From positions 17,189,001-17,253,000 of the forward strand of contig OY756972.1 in the NCBI GenBank assembly GCA_963580455.1: a stretch of 64,000 nucleotides of DNA, read 5' to 3'. Positions 36,028-47,445 of this stretch are shown here, in pieces (the stretch's first letter is position 1; every line of letters begins with the position of its first letter). The notes under the pieces are model-generated. The model saw only the letters and a program-made list of their open reading frames with translations, did no database searches and was not told the origin of the DNA. Made by a program: the position numbers and the translations under genes. The stretch comes from Euonymus europaeus. Its lineage: Eukaryota > Streptophyta > Magnoliopsida > Celastrales > Celastraceae.

Positions 36028-37499
36028 GTATATTATATGTGTGAGTGGTGTTGTGTCGGAGGTTGTGTGTGTATATATATATTTTTTATATGTGTGTATG
36101 TGTGTGTGATGTCCAATCCAAATGACACGCGATTTCTCTGCGATCCAAATCACCAAACCTAACACTTTCTTTTCTTTTTAGTTGACCATAATTATGGTAC
36201 TCAGTTGATTGTCTGTACGCGTTCTTTGACTATTCCCTTTTTCTATTTTAAAACACATGCAACTTGCAAGAAACAATCACTAACATTATTAATTATGTGT
36301 TGAAAATAATATGGTGATTTGGGCCACAAGTACATGTCATAATTACATATAAGTATATATATGGGCACAAGACTTATCTATCGTCCACATCAAAGAACAT
36401 AAACCTCTACAGAAACGGCATGATCAATCACAATCTGTTTGGTTTGATTAATTATTATAATGATCAATCCATATCTACCGAATCAATATTAAATTATGTT
36501 AAGAATAAGATTCAAGGTTGCCTCTAATTAATTCATCTAAAACTACCAGTACATATATATTGATGATCTGGTGATTAGTCGCATACATTGATGGTGAACT
36601 CTTAGTAAATTAAATCTAAAGGCTATCATAGGTTGGTAGGCTTAGAAACAGTTAAATATCATAAGTTGATATTCTTGAAAATAGTTTCCCATATCATAGG
36701 TTGATATGTTTAGGGATAGCTTTTATGTATAATATAAATTAGTGTTTTTAGAATTAAATTTTCATTTAGAATAAATACATAACATGTTTGAATTCTTTGC
36801 TTTAATTATTATCTGTGATGTCGAAGTTAATAGTAACATTGTGATAATTTTTTGGTTATTGTACAGTATTGATCAAGTGGAAGTTACATTTTAATTGGAT
36901 AATGTGGGATTTATTTGTAATGATGTTTTTAGTGTATATTTTTATATTATTCTTGTATGTATATTTGACCCTTCAAATGGGTAATTGACTCGTTCGAATG
37001 ATATGTATAATTTGGACATTTTATTATTTAAATTTTATTATAAAGGTGTATATGTGGAGTTAGTTTAAATGTACATTATTTTAATTTTAAATGATCATGA
37101 TTTGATTTTTATTTGAATTATAAGTTATACTGGTTTAATTTAAATTTTAGAGAGGTCAACAGTTGATGTTCTTAAATTATACTCAAATGTCGTAAGTGGG
37201 TATTTACAAATCTATTCATTGTCATAGGATAGCAATTTAGAAATTAAAAGATTATATATTTCAATTTCCAAAATAAAATTTATTTTTCGATACCATAAGT
37301 TGGTATGTCTTAAAATTAAATTTACTATAAATTGATATAGTATTTAATATTACATTAAATTTTTATTGAAATCTTTTATTAAAAAAACTATCATAAGTTA
37401 ATAGCATTTTCTAAATAGATCCATTTATTTCAAAATAATCATATCTTGCAGAGAGAGTTTTTATTAAGATGACCAACCAATTAATTCGGTAACTGTTTT
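36028..37499. other. AT-rich remainder of the host LTR, no gene
   Basis: Contains TG/TA microsatellite (36060-36110) and several degenerate 'cataagttgatattttta' copies, and otherwise nothing recognised. Read as part of the Tat/Ogre-like LTR. Confidence 0.35.
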
Positions 37500-37670
37500 A
37501 AACTGGAGTTATGGGGTGTCTAATACCTTCCCTACACTCAATCAACTTCCGTACTCTCATTTATGGTTCGTAAGTATTTTTAGTGTCCAATTGCACATTA
37601 ATTCAATTGGTGGCAACTCTGTTTTTTATGCCGGTTGATACACACTTCAATTTGAATCATTTCTCATTTT

Positions 37671-39262
37671 AAACAAGTGTTTTTCATTTCTGAAACATAG
37701 CAAAAACATCTTATTTATCTTTAATAAAAAATATACGTACATTTCTCAAACAATCATCTATGAATGTGAGGAAGTATCTAGCACCACCTGGAAAAGGGAT
37801 TTCACATGGCCCCCATACGTCTCTATGAACCAATTTCAGTTTCTGATTCTTCAAGTTTCTGCCATCCCTGTTGAAATTAACCTACTTCTGCTTCCCAAAG
37901 ACACAGTCTTCATAAAAGCCCATCTCAATTGACTTCAACTTCGTAAGTTAGCCTCCAAAGTGTAAAGTTTTCATGTTCTTCTCACTCATATGCCCAAGCT
38001 TCCTATGCCATAGACTTGCTTCATTATCAACATGAGCAATAGCCAGTGTCTTCCTCTCTGAAGTCATATAAAGAGTACCTTTTGTTTCACCTCGAGCTAC
38101 CACCATAACTCCCTTTTGTCACTTTCCAATCATGTTTTGAAAAATGAACATCACAACCAGAATCACATACGTGGCCCACATATACCAAGTTTCTGCTCAA
38201 CTTTGGAACGTGCCTGACATTCTTCAATTTCCATTTGTTACCATGTATAGCAACCTCACGTCACCTTTACCCACAATATCACATGGCTTTCCATCACCCA
38301 GAAGTACCTGGCCAAGGTAACCACTCTGATAAGAAGTCACCAAACTCTTGTTTGATGTTGCATGGAAAGAAGCACCTAAGTCTATAACCCAAGACTCATC
38401 ACTAGTGTCACAAGAGAGTAAGTAGAACTCCTCGATAATCACTACGTTGTTGTCAACAACAGCAACACCTTGTGGATTTTTAGCTACAGCTGCAACTATG
38501 TTAGCTTGATTATCATTCTTGTTCCCATCATTAGCATCTTTTAACTTTGGACACTTCTTTTTCATATGTCCTATATCACCGCACTTTCAACAACCTCTAG
38601 GCCCTCGGGATTGTGATCTCCCTTTAGATTTAGCTCTATTTTTGCCTCCACTATTTGAGCTCTTCGTCTAAATTCTGCCCCTCTCAAATGTCAGAAGAGT
38701 TAAATTGGATGATGGTTCCCTTTCAAGTCTCCTCGTCTCTTCGGCTAATATCAAACCAATCACATTAGCCAAGACCAAAGGCTCTATCCCTAATGAGTCA
38801 CCAATAGAAGTAGCTACACCCTCCCAATTGTCAGGAAGTTGAGATAAAATCAATAATGCTTTGATTTCATCTTGAAAAGTGATACCAACTTTGGAAAGTT
38901 GAGAAACCGCGGACTTGAATTTACCCAAATGTGCATAGAACGAGTCACCCTCTTGCATCCTCAAATTAAACAAACACTTCATTACTCTAACCTTTCCCAA
39001 AGCCAACGAATTCTGATACAAATTACTCAATGTACTCATTAACTTCTTCGTTGTTGTGACATCTTCAACGTTGTGGTACACATCCTCCATGAGACAACGG
39101 CGGATTATCCCAACACACTTACGATCTAATAGATTGAACTCTTCTTCTATCATCTTACACTGTGTCTGACCAAATTAGTGGTGCATAAATATCCTTCTCA
39201 TACAAATAATCCTCTGTTTGTGCCTTCCAGTAAGAAATTTTTTCCCTATCAAACACCTTCAC
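37671..39262 (-). pseudogene. Copia relic 2: gag, protease and integrase N-half
   Basis: Minus strand. 39262-38668 is gag of the UBN2 type (FDREKISYWKAQTEDYLYEK, then VTTTKKLMSTLSNLYQ and YAHLGKFKSAVSQL). About 38620-38560 is the decayed zinc knuckle. 38565-38224 is protease (SDESWVIDLGASFHAT, with the usual DSGASxH motif reading DLGASFHAT, and LGDGKPCDIVGKGDV). 38223-37671 is the GAG-pre-integrase zinc region (ASLWHRKLGHMSEKNMKTL) and first part of the integrase core (YFLTFIDDCLRN). Stops are frequent. It continues at 31165 after removal of the 6.5 kb insertion. Confidence 0.85.
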
Positions 39263-39446
39263 CTAGTTGTACTACCTGACTTGGACCTCTCCTCTATTGA
39301 TTCAGCCAAGATTTTATAATTCTACCCAAGAAAATTCTCAGCGGTATTTTGTCAAACACCTTGTGTGCAAGAATACCTCCAACACCCAATTTGATACAAA
39401 CACCACAAAAACTTCTCCAATCAATCACAAAATCACCAACCAGTCC

Positions 39447-39457
39447 CTCTAATACCA
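39447..39457 (-). other. Primer-binding site of copia relic 2
   Basis: On the minus strand the bases just inside the right LTR read TGGTATTAGAG, one change from the initiator-tRNA-Met complement TGGTATCAGAG used by copia elements. Two bases separate it from the LTR end. This fixes the element's orientation and the inner LTR boundary. Confidence 0.85.
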
Positions 39458-39459
39458 CT

Positions 39460-39964
39460 TGTCAAAGTTTGGATACACCAAACACCTAAAGTTGACCGAT
39501 CTTGAAGACAATGAGGTAACAAGAAAATCCAAGCAATTCTCGACAACCAATCAACGCAGATTCAAGGACAATAGTATGAGCAAAGTAAATAATGAAAGTA
39601 AGAATAAAATAGAGAGACACACAAGATTTATATATGATCAGAGAAACATTTATACGTCCTCTTCGAGTCGCACCAAAACTCAATCCACTATGAGAAGCAA
39701 TTCATGAGTAGAGAGTACAAGATTGACAATACCTTACAATATCTCCAAGTTCACCCTTGAGGCTCTCTCAATCTCTCAATAGACCTCAATTTTTCTCTCA
39801 AAGAAAAGCTCCAAAAAAAACACGTTGAACCAAAACCTATTGAACTAAGTGCATGGTGCACGACACTACAATCGTAATACAATTCTAAGTCTTGCATTAT
39901 ATTGTAAGACGGCACTAATGACACTATGGCTACGGTACTAGTGGAAAAACCACTATACGCAACA
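39460..39964 (-). repeat. LTR of copia relic 2 (5' LTR on the minus strand)
   Basis: 505 bp starting TGTCAAAGTTTGG and ending cgcaaCA. Aligns with 28065-28651 but is clearly diverged, with indels, so the insertion is old. The 5 bp flanks (ttgtt left of 28065; cccct right of 39964) do not match, so a TSD is absent or the outer ends have changed. Confidence 0.8.
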
Positions 39965-41274
39965 CCCCTCCAACTTCAATTTGATGTTATGTCACTTATG
40001 CAGTGCACGTGGTGATAAGCCTTGAAACCTTATGATAAGGACCACTTTTATCTCCTATAAATCACATTTAGATAAAACAAAACACTAACAAATGATTTAG
40101 TAATCATCCACCACTACTAGGAGATTTAGCAAAAGTAAAAACATGATAAGAGTGATGTGTAACAACAAGTTGAGATAAAACAAACTTGTATTCAAGTGAT
40201 GCAATCCGTATCCACTAATAAGAGTTTTACTTGAAATATAAGTCAATCACTTACACAAATATGAAGAATTCTTGAAAAGATGCCTTTAGTTCTTTGGTTA
40301 AGCTAAAATAGGCTGACATCTTTAAATCTCTCACATGGTAGAATCCTTGCAGTTTGTTCAATAGGAGTTAAGAGTCAGAGTGGACTGATATTCACCAAAC
40401 ACCTAGTTCTTTTACAAGGTTTTGTTCGAGAATGTGAGATTCATACTCGATTTCATTATTCGTCACCTTAAAGTCAGAACAGATGAATTGTTGGATTAGG
40501 CTAGCTACCTTTTGATAATGTGAGTCTAAGGCTATCGCCTTTTACATTGCTCGATCCATCCATAGCTAAGGTTAGTTGCAACATATTCATTGATCATATA
40601 GAGCAATTTTTTTGCAACTTTCTAGTAGGATCTCATATTTTCGCCCATAATATATTTATTACATAGGATTTTTTTTTATCCTATATGGGACTCTCACATC
40701 TCAATGTTTTTAACACAAAAAATGACCTATGCCCGTTTAAATTTGACAAAAATTGAGACTTCATTTTTTTTTGTTTTTCTTTTTTCATATGTAACATCCA
40801 ACACTTCTGATGTGTCTATTTTCGTACAGCATTATATTCATATTTCCAATCACCATCATATTATTTTATTCAAATTGAGTTGATATCATATAAATTTTCA
40901 TATTTTATTGTAGGAGAGTTGATGCGATCAAATATATTAAAGTTGGAATTGAAGATCACTATTCAAGTCAGTCCACTTTTGTAGGGCTAGTTGGATCATA
41001 ATTCTTTATCGAATTGGATATTAAGACAAGTTAATTAGACCTTAATTCTTTGTTTACTAGTTTATTTGTTGTTGATTTTGGAGTCTCCAACCCACAAGTG
41101 AGAGGATAATGGTGAAATATAATTAAAAAGGATAATAAGAAGAAAAAACGTTTTATTTATGATTGATCACAATAACACATAGCATATGCATCACATTTCA
41201 AAGCTTAATTCAACACACAAGCACACCAAGACAATTATTTCCACAATCTCATAATTATGGCACTGTCTCATTTA
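39965..41274. other. Intergenic between copia relic 2 and the sHSP gene
   Basis: No gene or defined element seen. AT-rich. The last 100 bp are the 3' flank of the small heat-shock gene. Confidence 0.4.
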
Positions 41275-41694
41275 CTATTTGTCTTCAATCTGAATGACCT
41301 TCTTTTCTGGTTTCTTCACCTCTTGCTTTGGGATAATCACCTTGAGCACCCCATTCTCCATGGAAGCCTTGACTTCATCAGTCTTCGCTGTATCTGGTAG
41401 CTTGAACCTCCTAAGGAACTTGCCACGGCAGCGTTCAACGCGGTGCCACTTGTCGTTTTTATTATCTTTTTCCGGAGCCCTCTCCCCGCTTATTTGGAGC
41501 ACATTACCCTCATCCACTTCCACCTTCACCTCCTCCTTCTTGAGCCCCGGAAGATCGGCCGTGAAGACGTGTGCTTCCGGGGTCTCTTTCCAATCTGTTG
41601 GGGTGTTGAGGACTGGACATTTATTCATCATTGAAAGGAAAGGGTCAATAATAATGTCATCATCAACACCAAATACTTTAGAAATGAGAGACAT
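41275..41694 (-). CDS. Class I-like small heat-shock protein (alpha-crystallin family), 139 aa
   Basis: Single-exon gene, usual for this family, from ATG 41694 to TAA 41275. The N-terminal arm ([18 protein letters not shown]) resembles plant cytosolic class I proteins. The alpha-crystallin domain starts near residue 34 ([20 protein letters not shown]) and includes the conserved FLRRFKLPD stretch and the '[12 protein letters not shown]' C-terminal signature. The tail has an I-x-I anchoring motif (VIQIED). These ATP-independent chaperones form oligomers that hold unfolding proteins during heat stress. No lesion is visible, and 139 aa is slightly short for the class. Upstream heat-shock elements fit a heat-induced gene. 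The exact class is by resemblance only. Confidence 0.93.
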   Translation of the reverse strand: MSLISKVFGVDDDIIIDPFLSMMNKCPVLNTPTDWKETPEAHVFTADLPGLKKEEVKVEVDEGNVLQISGERAPEKDNKNDKWHRVERCRGKFLRRFKLPDTAKTDEVKASMENGVLKVIIPKQEVKKPEKKVIQIEDK

Positions 41695-41752
41695 TTTTTA
41701 TTTGATATGAGAGGCCTTGTGTTGGTTAGTTCAAAGATGAAAGGGTTGCATG

Positions 41753-41855
41753 TATTTAAAGGTGAGGGAAGTGAATCTTGAAGTTTCTCAAAGGGTCTAA
41801 ATTATATTGTTTTAGCATGTTCTACCGTCTTCTGGTGCTTGGAGCTTGAACCTTC
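41753..41855 (-). promoter_or_regulatory. Heat-shock promoter: TATA-like box and two heat-shock elements
   Basis: Upstream of the sHSP start on the minus strand: TTTAAATA (41753-41760), about 60 bp from the ATG; then GAAgtTTC (41780-41787) with an adjoining partial unit (gtGAAtcTTG); then GAAccTTC (41848-41855) next to further TTC/CTT units. nGAAnnTTCn pairs are the binding sites of heat-shock factors. Confidence 0.75.
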
Positions 41856-41859
41856 TTTC

Positions 41860-42387
41860 TTCTTCTCTAATCATTGTGCCCCTTCCTACTACTATTATAT
41901 ATTTCATTTTCAAATGGATAAGGCCGTGTAAGGATATATGTAATTTCTCAAAACCCCTAAAACCATTAGAGATGTTATGAAGCCCATATTGATAAGAACT
42001 TGAAATTTGGGCCTCCATTTAAAGATTCTTGGACTTGGAGGCCTGATAAGCCCATATCGATCTTTATGTACTTTTTTCTTTTGTTATGTAAGTGGCACTT
42101 CGCTACAATCGAGCCAAAAACACTTGTGATGCTTTTGATAATTGATCCACGCTTAACATATGTGTGTATTAAGTTGCAAATTGAGACTCACTTTACAAAT
42201 GCAAAGAACACACGTACTTGAATTTTTTTTACCTTTGTAGTAGTTGAAACTAGAGCACCATTGGATTTGCTTGCCCATATCATGCATCAGGCAAAATGGA
42301 CAAAATAGGGGATAGGAACCCAATTAATCTATTGAAAGAACAAGGTTCCACATAGGGCAATAACATTATGTCCAAGGAGTCCTTTCT
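41860..42387. other. Intergenic between sHSP and CCT genes
   Basis: No gene seen. The right part will include the 3' UTR of the CCT-domain gene, which is read leftwards. Confidence 0.4.
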
Positions 42388-44528
42388 TCAGTCTTCTCCA
42401 GTTCTCTTCACAAAACGACCCTGCATTAATGGAAATGAATAAATTTAAAACTTAAAAAGAAGAACCAGAGTGTTGAAATCAAGGACCTAGCCAAGGTCTA
42501 TACAATCAGAGCAAGTTATGGTCATCGGCAATCATGATCTTTGGTCTAACTAGGCTTAAAAAGTCACTAAGAAAAGTAGAAACCGATCAACTTTTCCGAC
42601 TGTAGAGCATTCACCCCCATGACATATCAACTCTAATTCTCCAAGATTACTACACAGTTAGTAATGTTAATTGACGTGGAAGAAATTGAAGAATAACAAG
42701 AGGAAAAGTAGAAAGTTAATTTGGATCTTTCACACACTAAAACCTAAAGTACTTTGATACTTCTGCTTTAAAGAATTTTGAAACTGACAACGGATATCTC
42801 AAATCAACATGTTTAATCGTGTTAAAGTAATCTAGTTAGTCAGGGTGATGAATCAGTATACCTTAATACGAGGGCGCTTCTCAGCATTGAGCTTTCGGAC
42901 TTCATATCGAATACGCTTAGCGAAGAGCCTGTTTTGCCTCTTTTCCTTGTATCTCAACATGCTTGCTTCTCTTTGTGCAACCTTCCAACCCTCTTTTGCT
43001 CCACCTTCCTCTTTCAGATTGGCGCTACCAACCTCTGGAACACTCCATATATTCCCAACATTTCCCAAACAGTCTGTTGATGCCTGTTACACCACACATT
43101 TAATTACAAGTCTCATAGACCAACCTAAGACAATTGCTAGTAAAAACATATGAATTTTTCCCTACGCAATTTAGTTAATCTTACTTAGACATCTAACTTC
43201 ACATCTGCATTGTCCCAACCACATCTCTTATTACCCACAATTTCCATGGGATAAAGGCCTCTTTATAGGAACACGAATTTTAAACAGAACTAAGCCTACT
43301 CTATACTTGGCGAGGATGAAAATGTTCACCCAGGCCAAACATGGCCTTAATTAATTCGATCAACCAAGTCCAGCTACACAAGCCACTGATTACTTACTGA
43401 TACTGATAGGAGTTAAACTGGGCCATCAACCCAGCTGGCAAAAAGGTTCTTTGTCCCCAAAAAGCCCAAAAAGTGCATGGACCCACCACCTAACCCCGAT
43501 ATTTCAATAAGCGGCCAAATCAGTACCTTCAATAAAAACTAGTAAAAAGGCAAAAATGTGCAGAATGCAGATCGCACCAATTGGGTACCTGAATCTTAGA
43601 AGGCGGGGGCAACGCTAATAAAAAAGGGCACTCTTTAAAACAATTAAAAGTTGACTTAATTTTTTTTCAATTGGAACTAAATGAGTTTGGGCAACCCAAT
43701 TTCGATACTTTTTAAAATATGGGCCTGGATGGCGGCTCATGATCTCGCCCCACCAGACACCTCTGGATCGCACACATCAATTTACCAATCTACCAAGGCA
43801 CCAGCGGCAAAGGATGCATGTCTGATGAAATGTGTCAGAGAGATCGAGCTTACATTGTTTGGGTCATGCAAATCAGGGACAACTTGTTCATCGACATAAA
43901 GAGGGCCTTTATCTGACCAAGCATTCAATATCTCTTGATAATCAAGCTTCAGGACCAAGGAGGTGGTGGACCCACAACCGCCGTTCCTCTGATGATCTAG
44001 ATCTTTCCACCATGAATCGTAACCATGATCAGCAGTAGCGCAGCAGCAACTACTAACCTCCTCCTGCTCCTTCTTTATCTCCTCCACCACTTGAGCATAA
44101 CAAACCCACTTCTCCTCACTCGCATCCCTCTCCTTACACCTCATCGCCGTCCGGACAAGCCGCGACCCCTCCTCTGCACACGCGTAAGGTGACAACGGCT
44201 CCTCCCGCTCCGTCGTGGCGGCGGCGGCAGAGGTGGAGTTCTCGAGGATGCCTTGGAGGCTGGTGGCGGTGTTTTCGGTGGAGGTGTCGAAGAGCATGGC
44301 CACGTGATCATCGTGCATGTCCTCCGTGAAAAGCGAGATCTGTTGCTGCTGCTGCCGTTGCTGTTGTGCTTGTTTGTGCCGTTGACGCTTCACAAGTGCA
44401 GGTCTTTGTGGCGAGTCGGTTTGTGGGGAGAATTGGAGGCGGAGACTCAGGTACTTGGGCTTCTTCTTTCTGTTCTTGGTTCCGGTGTTTCGAGCTCTGG
44501 ATTTTCTGGTTTTCTTGGTAGCTTTCAT
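42388..44528 (-). CDS. CCT-domain transcriptional regulator, 309 aa, three exons
   Basis: Minus strand, phase-0 GT-AG introns: exon 1 44528-43854, exon 2 43083-42862, exon 3 42420-42388 (33 bp: [10 protein letters not shown] and stop). ATG 44528 begins [14 protein letters not shown]; the frame continues upstream without another ATG, so this is the start. Features: a basic N-terminus, a glutamine-rich run (residues about 55-70), acidic patches, the short conserved [21 protein letters not shown] (about residues 190-210) and a C-terminal CCT domain ([20 protein letters not shown], then [20 protein letters not shown]) split by intron 2. There is no B-box or receiver domain, so it belongs to the CCT-only group that includes ASML2- and CIA2-like proteins. 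Such proteins are nuclear regulators acting through NF-Y-type partners or DNA. The exact orthologue is not determined. Confidence 0.88.
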
Positions 44529-44744
44529 AGCGCAGGAGGCAGGAGTGGCAACTGGTGAGTTCTTCTTGCCCAAGCAGCCTAGCTCAAGTTTTCTCTCTCT
44601 AAAAAGTGAAGAAAAGGAATTGAGGTTTATTGGGACATGAGAGTTGGACCTATTGGCAATTGGCAAAGAGATGAGAGAGAGTGGCTGACCTAGGGCAGAG
44701 GCCAGAGAGAGAGAGAGATAGGATGGTGATGGGTTACTTTTTGA

Positions 44745-44750
44745 CACGTG
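44745..44750. promoter_or_regulatory. G-box CACGTG upstream of the CCT gene
   Basis: Palindromic CACGTG about 217 bp before the ATG, just beyond a GA/CT microsatellite (44700-44722) in the probable 5' UTR. A second CACGTG lies at 45293-45298. G-boxes bind bZIP and bHLH factors; use here is inferred from position. Confidence 0.45.
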
Positions 44751-47060
44751 GGATAATCGGATTGGGTAAGTGGAGGATTGTTATGTTATCTTTTGATTTC
44801 CTTGGATGGGATGGATGAGGTGCAATTCTGTAAATTTTTGGATTCATATTCATTGAACCTCTCTTATAGTTATATTAGTATTAGACATTTTCCAAATTAA
44901 TCAAATGATTTTTTTTAATTACAAATGAATTGTTTAGGGGCATAAAATGTTCGATAATGCTAGATATACCTAAAAAATGTATCTCTAAAATAATCATAAC
45001 ACATGTAATACTCACAGTAGCCATAAAATTCGGCTCCATTTTTAAATTTTAAAAATCAAAGTCATAGCTCTCATTTATTAGGGGTACACACTTGATATTT
45101 AATATTTTGTAAAATGTTATGAACCAATTTACAACATGAATAGTAACTTAATCATGATTCAAAATTACCAATACTTTAATTAAGTAAATACTTTTCCTAA
45201 TTTCCAACTCGGTTTATGAACAATTGATGAAGGTACCATGTGTTACACGAGAAAGTGCAAAGTGGGTCCCAGACACTTTTTTGCTTATTGAACACGTGGA
45301 TGGAGGCTCCAAATAATATCTAGCTACTTTGATCCTTCTTTCTTATCCTCCTCGGATTGGCAGTTTGTAGATTCTGTGGGACCAAGTGTTTTCTTCTTTC
45401 ATTAGCGATTCCAGCAGTGATAAATTATTTAGGATTAAAGAGTTTCATTTCATCATTATAATAATAAAATATGATATTATAATAAAATATGTTATTTTAT
45501 TATAAGTATACGAAATATGTTATTTAAATTAAATATTAATAACTATATATATGTTATTATAAATTTATAATGGAATACGATATTACAATAGAATTAATTA
45601 TTATGAGTTGTTTGAGATAGGAGTCATATAATATTTTCCTAGCAATTATTATATTAGAAACCTCAAATATGTTCCTTGAAAACAATACATCGCAGGAAGA
45701 AAAAAAAACATCTGTTAAAGCCTAGTTGACATAATTTTTTATTTGATGTTCCTGAAATGACCATTTAACAAAATATTTATCACTAGAAACAATGCATTTG
45801 TTGTTTGATGTTTCTGAAATGACCATTTGACAAAATATTTAGTATCAGAAATAGCGCTTTTTTTGTTTGATGTTCCTGAAATGACCATTTGACAAAATAT
45901 TTAGCACCAAAAACAACGCAACATTGATGCAACCAAATGGAAGGGGAAATGATGATGTGTGTCAGTTTACACTTGAGGAGCAATCGCTTGGATGTAGGGA
46001 TGTGCATGAGTTGATTTTACAGATTTTTTTCGGCCAATCAATTTATTATCAGTCTAACAACCAATCCACGAAGTCAGGTTGATAATTTTACCCGACTCAT
46101 ATATAAGTGGGCCAATTTGTTCAAAGGAACAAACACAAATGCAAGGCCTTTGTAGTTATATTGTTAACAAGTGGAGAGAAACAGAGACAAACAAAGACGA
46201 CGAACGGAGGTGAACGGAGGCACAATGGAGATGGGCAGGGGAGATGAGGTGCGACTGACTCGAGGGAGAAGAAAGGAGTGTTTTGACACAAATTAAAATA
46301 CGAAATCTATCCTCCACCGTCATATCTGAGTTAAATGATATGAACGGTCAATATTATTTCAGCTCAAATACAATTATTTGAGCTGCAACCCATAGAAGAA
46401 ATATAAATCAAAATATATCCAATCAAATAATATTTAAGTAGGTAAAATGAAGAATTTGTTAAGAGATACTAATACTGAGTGCTCTTGTGTTGGACCAGCC
46501 ACACAAGTCTGTGCAATAATTCTCCCAGGCCCACCAGTATCACATTTACTGGGCTTTAGCCTTTATAATATGTTTCTATGGGCCTTGTTTCTCTCTCTAC
46601 GAACCTTTTTTTTAATCTCTCTGCCAAACAACCAAACATCCCGATGATGCTGCTATATTGCTATGCCTCCATAAAAGCCCATTTCAATTCCTCAATTTCC
46701 TCATCTGGGTCTCTCTCTTGTTATCCCAAAATCTCGAAGTGTCGCCGACCTTTTTATTTGCTTTTGGTGCATCCCAGCTAGAGCCCAGTGAGTAACTTCC
46801 GACTCGGTGAAATGGGATCGACTTGGGTTCCTTCTTCTAAAACTCGGCTTTGAATTAGCTCTACATAAGAAATTGAGTATCAACCTGGTTGCCTGATTGC
46901 GAATATCTCTTTGCTCCAACTTCAAAACCCTATGTTTAAGTGGCATAATATCCTTCAGCCGATTAGGCCAACTAGGGCCGACTAATTGGATAGCCGATTA
47001 ATGGCTTCGATTACCCTCTAATCGAAGCAGTAACCGCTGACTAGAGTAATTTTTAAAATA
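44751..47060. other. Intergenic, mostly AT-rich, no confident gene
   Basis: Includes a tandem repeat (45742-45920). GC-richer patches at 46130-46330 and 46640-46960 have short frames I cannot assign. At 46955-47055 the 'gccgattaatggcttcgatt' and 'gactagagtaattttt' motifs resemble the subterminal DNA of the hAT at 19021-22882 and may be its relic. Confidence 0.35.
45742..45920. repeat. Three-unit ~62 bp tandem repeat
   Basis: Each unit contains 'tttgatgttcctgaaatgac', 'catttgacaaaatattta' and an 'aaacaacgc'-like tail. Units begin near 45744, 45803 and 45866 and differ at a few bases. No element ends are recognised. Confidence 0.8.
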
Positions 47061-47071
47061 GTTCATATGTA

Positions 47072-47408
47072 TGTGTATTTTCTCTCGTGTATCTAAAATA
47101 TGCACCTAAGTTTTGGGGTTTGAGAAATTTTTCAAAACATTTAGAAAAACTATATTCGTATTTGAATCTGTTTTACAAATTCAATAATATATTTTTGTTT
47201 AAAATAAAAATAAAAATCAACATAAAAAATGCATGATAATTTCATATAGATTGTTAGATATAAAATACAAAGCATTATATACATTTCTAAGATTACATTT
47301 ATTTTTTATTTCTAACAAAAAAATATCTTTAACTTCGTAAAATTGATCAAATATAAATAACTTTAAAAATTACCTCTATATATTTTTAGTGCTCATAAGA
47401 GAGAATTG
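47072..47408. mobile_element. MITE related to 10494-10841
   Basis: Shares the end and core blocks of the 10494 element: tatgcacctaagttttgggg at the left, agtgctcataagagagaatt at the right, and the central gcatgataattt...gattgttagatataaaa. Its arms are more diverged, so it is an older copy of the same family. Non-coding. Confidence 0.7.
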
Positions 47409-47445
47409 TGTATACACATCGGTTGAGACACAGACGATATCCATG

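Larger units (their letters stand above)
31166..37670 (+). mobile_element. Tat/Ogre-like LTR fragment inserted in copia relic 2, hosting a hAT element
   Basis: This block interrupts the copia integrase. Its right part (37500-37620) reads 'ggggtgtctaataccttccc' and then 'caattggtggcaactctg'. The tggcaactctg (37611-37621) resembles the tRNA-Arg-type primer-binding site used by Ty3 Tat/Ogre elements, whose LTRs are long and AT-rich. I infer one long LTR running from about 31170 to 37608 plus a few bases of leader, itself split by the hAT at 33056-36027. No pol remains. It carries a purine-rich tract (31850-32030) and scattered copies of 'cataagttgatattttta' on both sides of the hAT. Exact ends and TSD were not found. 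Confidence 0.4.

Noticed and set aside
33010..36043. 'tatattatatgtgtg' on both sides of the TTF-hAT as its TSD
   Set aside because: The left copy is about 30 bp away from the CAGGG terminus and the context is a TA/TG microsatellite, so the match is probably chance.
41294..41710. Plus-strand 138-codon frame opposite the small heat-shock gene
   Set aside because: Antisense shadow; the minus-strand frame has the full alpha-crystallin signature.
43832..44558. Plus-strand frames opposite CCT exon 1
   Set aside because: Opposite a well-supported coding exon and without recognisable domains.
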